Shown: one piece after another, positions 63,872 through 64,000 of the stretch
How the letters are laid out: each line of letters starts with the position of its first letter
How positions within the stretch are numbered: the stretch's first letter is position 1
Source: Gnetum montanum
Lineage: Eukaryota; Streptophyta; Gnetopsida; Gnetales; Gnetaceae
Direction of reading: 5' to 3'
Length of the DNA stretch: 64,000 nucleotides
NCBI GenBank assembly: GCA_015680685.1
Contig: MNCI01008651.1
Span: forward strand, 161,301 to 225,300
Program-made: the position numbers and the translations under genes
Notes under the pieces: generated by a model
The model's database searches: none
What the model was told of the DNA's origin: nothing
What the model saw: the letters and a program-made list of their open reading frames with translations, nothing else

Positions 63872-63936
63872 GATGTCTTCTTCTTCGCATAAGAGCACTT
63901 CACTGCCTAGGACTAACACAAGAGGCAATCAGCGGC
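63872..63936 (+). pseudogene. E5 gag start, cut by an assembly break
   Basis: Begins MSSSSHKSTSLPRTNTRG as in E2 and E4 gag. At the single N (63937) the frame is lost. The sequence from 63938 to the window end matches the reverse complement of a gag part found about 300 bp further downstream in E4 (38320-38390), so the contig is joined in the wrong orientation here. Confidence 0.7.
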
Positions 63937-64000
63937 NCTCCTGTCACAAGTCCCTTTGACGTTTCACTTCTGTGGGATGATAGTCCCTTGTGTCATGATC

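Overview
This window reads as plant nuclear DNA, probably from a gymnosperm (conifer-like). It is AT-rich, has three spliced genes with GT-AG introns and a nuclear-type tRNA-Pro, and roughly two thirds of it is layered retrotransposons. The species call is inference. All coordinates, exon borders and repeat counts were read by hand, and no database search was run.

Layout. 1-3773 holds the 5' part of a minus-strand gene for a Canopy/DUF3456 ER protein (three exons; the rest lies beyond the left edge). 4.4-26.8 kb is a minus-strand L1-like LINE (LINE-1), broken up by LTR retrotransposons. Element 1 (E1, minus, 4874-20712) sits in LINE-1 and itself carries element 2 (E2, plus, 13631-20624) inside its 5' LTR. 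Two solo LTRs (22266-23169 and 23890-24748) interrupt the LINE further right. 27.3-47.5 kb is a second, plus-strand LINE (LINE-2), split by element 3 (E3, plus, 29548-45532) and a solo LTR (46263-47184). E3 in turn holds element 4 (E4, plus, 37061-43808) and three solo LTRs. Nearly every insertion keeps a recognisable 5-bp target duplication, so the order of events can be read directly. 48.4-54.8 kb is a plus-strand gene for an uncharacterised, probably plastid-targeted membrane protein. 57019-57090 is tRNA-Pro(CGG). 57807-60880 is a complete eight-exon secreted GH9 endo-1,4-beta-glucanase gene. The right edge holds the start of another LTR element (E5).

The LTR elements form one Ty3/gypsy clan of Athila/Tat type. 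Their primer-binding sites match the 3' end of tRNA-Asp, and the gag carries a plant Ty3-type capsid domain. E3 alone retains reverse transcriptase (RT) sequence. E2 and E4 are gag-protease elements lacking RT, RNase H and integrase. E1 has gag plus a long extra ORF (5.9-8.7 kb) whose C-terminal tail recurs in E3. Points most worth pursuing are: (i) the extra ORF lies downstream of an internal promoter-like segment built like the LTR promoter, with GATATC palindromes close to a TATA box; (ii) LTRs with matching downstream halves carry at least three different U3 promoter arrays, and the GATATC array varies from 1 to 7 copies; (iii) short reading frames are conserved in the non-autonomous elements.

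Assembly caveats. 16217-16304 is an N gap. At single Ns (41665/41919 and 63937) the sequence flips to reverse-complement orientation; at 41.4-41.9 kb this makes a 253-bp inverted repeat that is almost certainly artificial.
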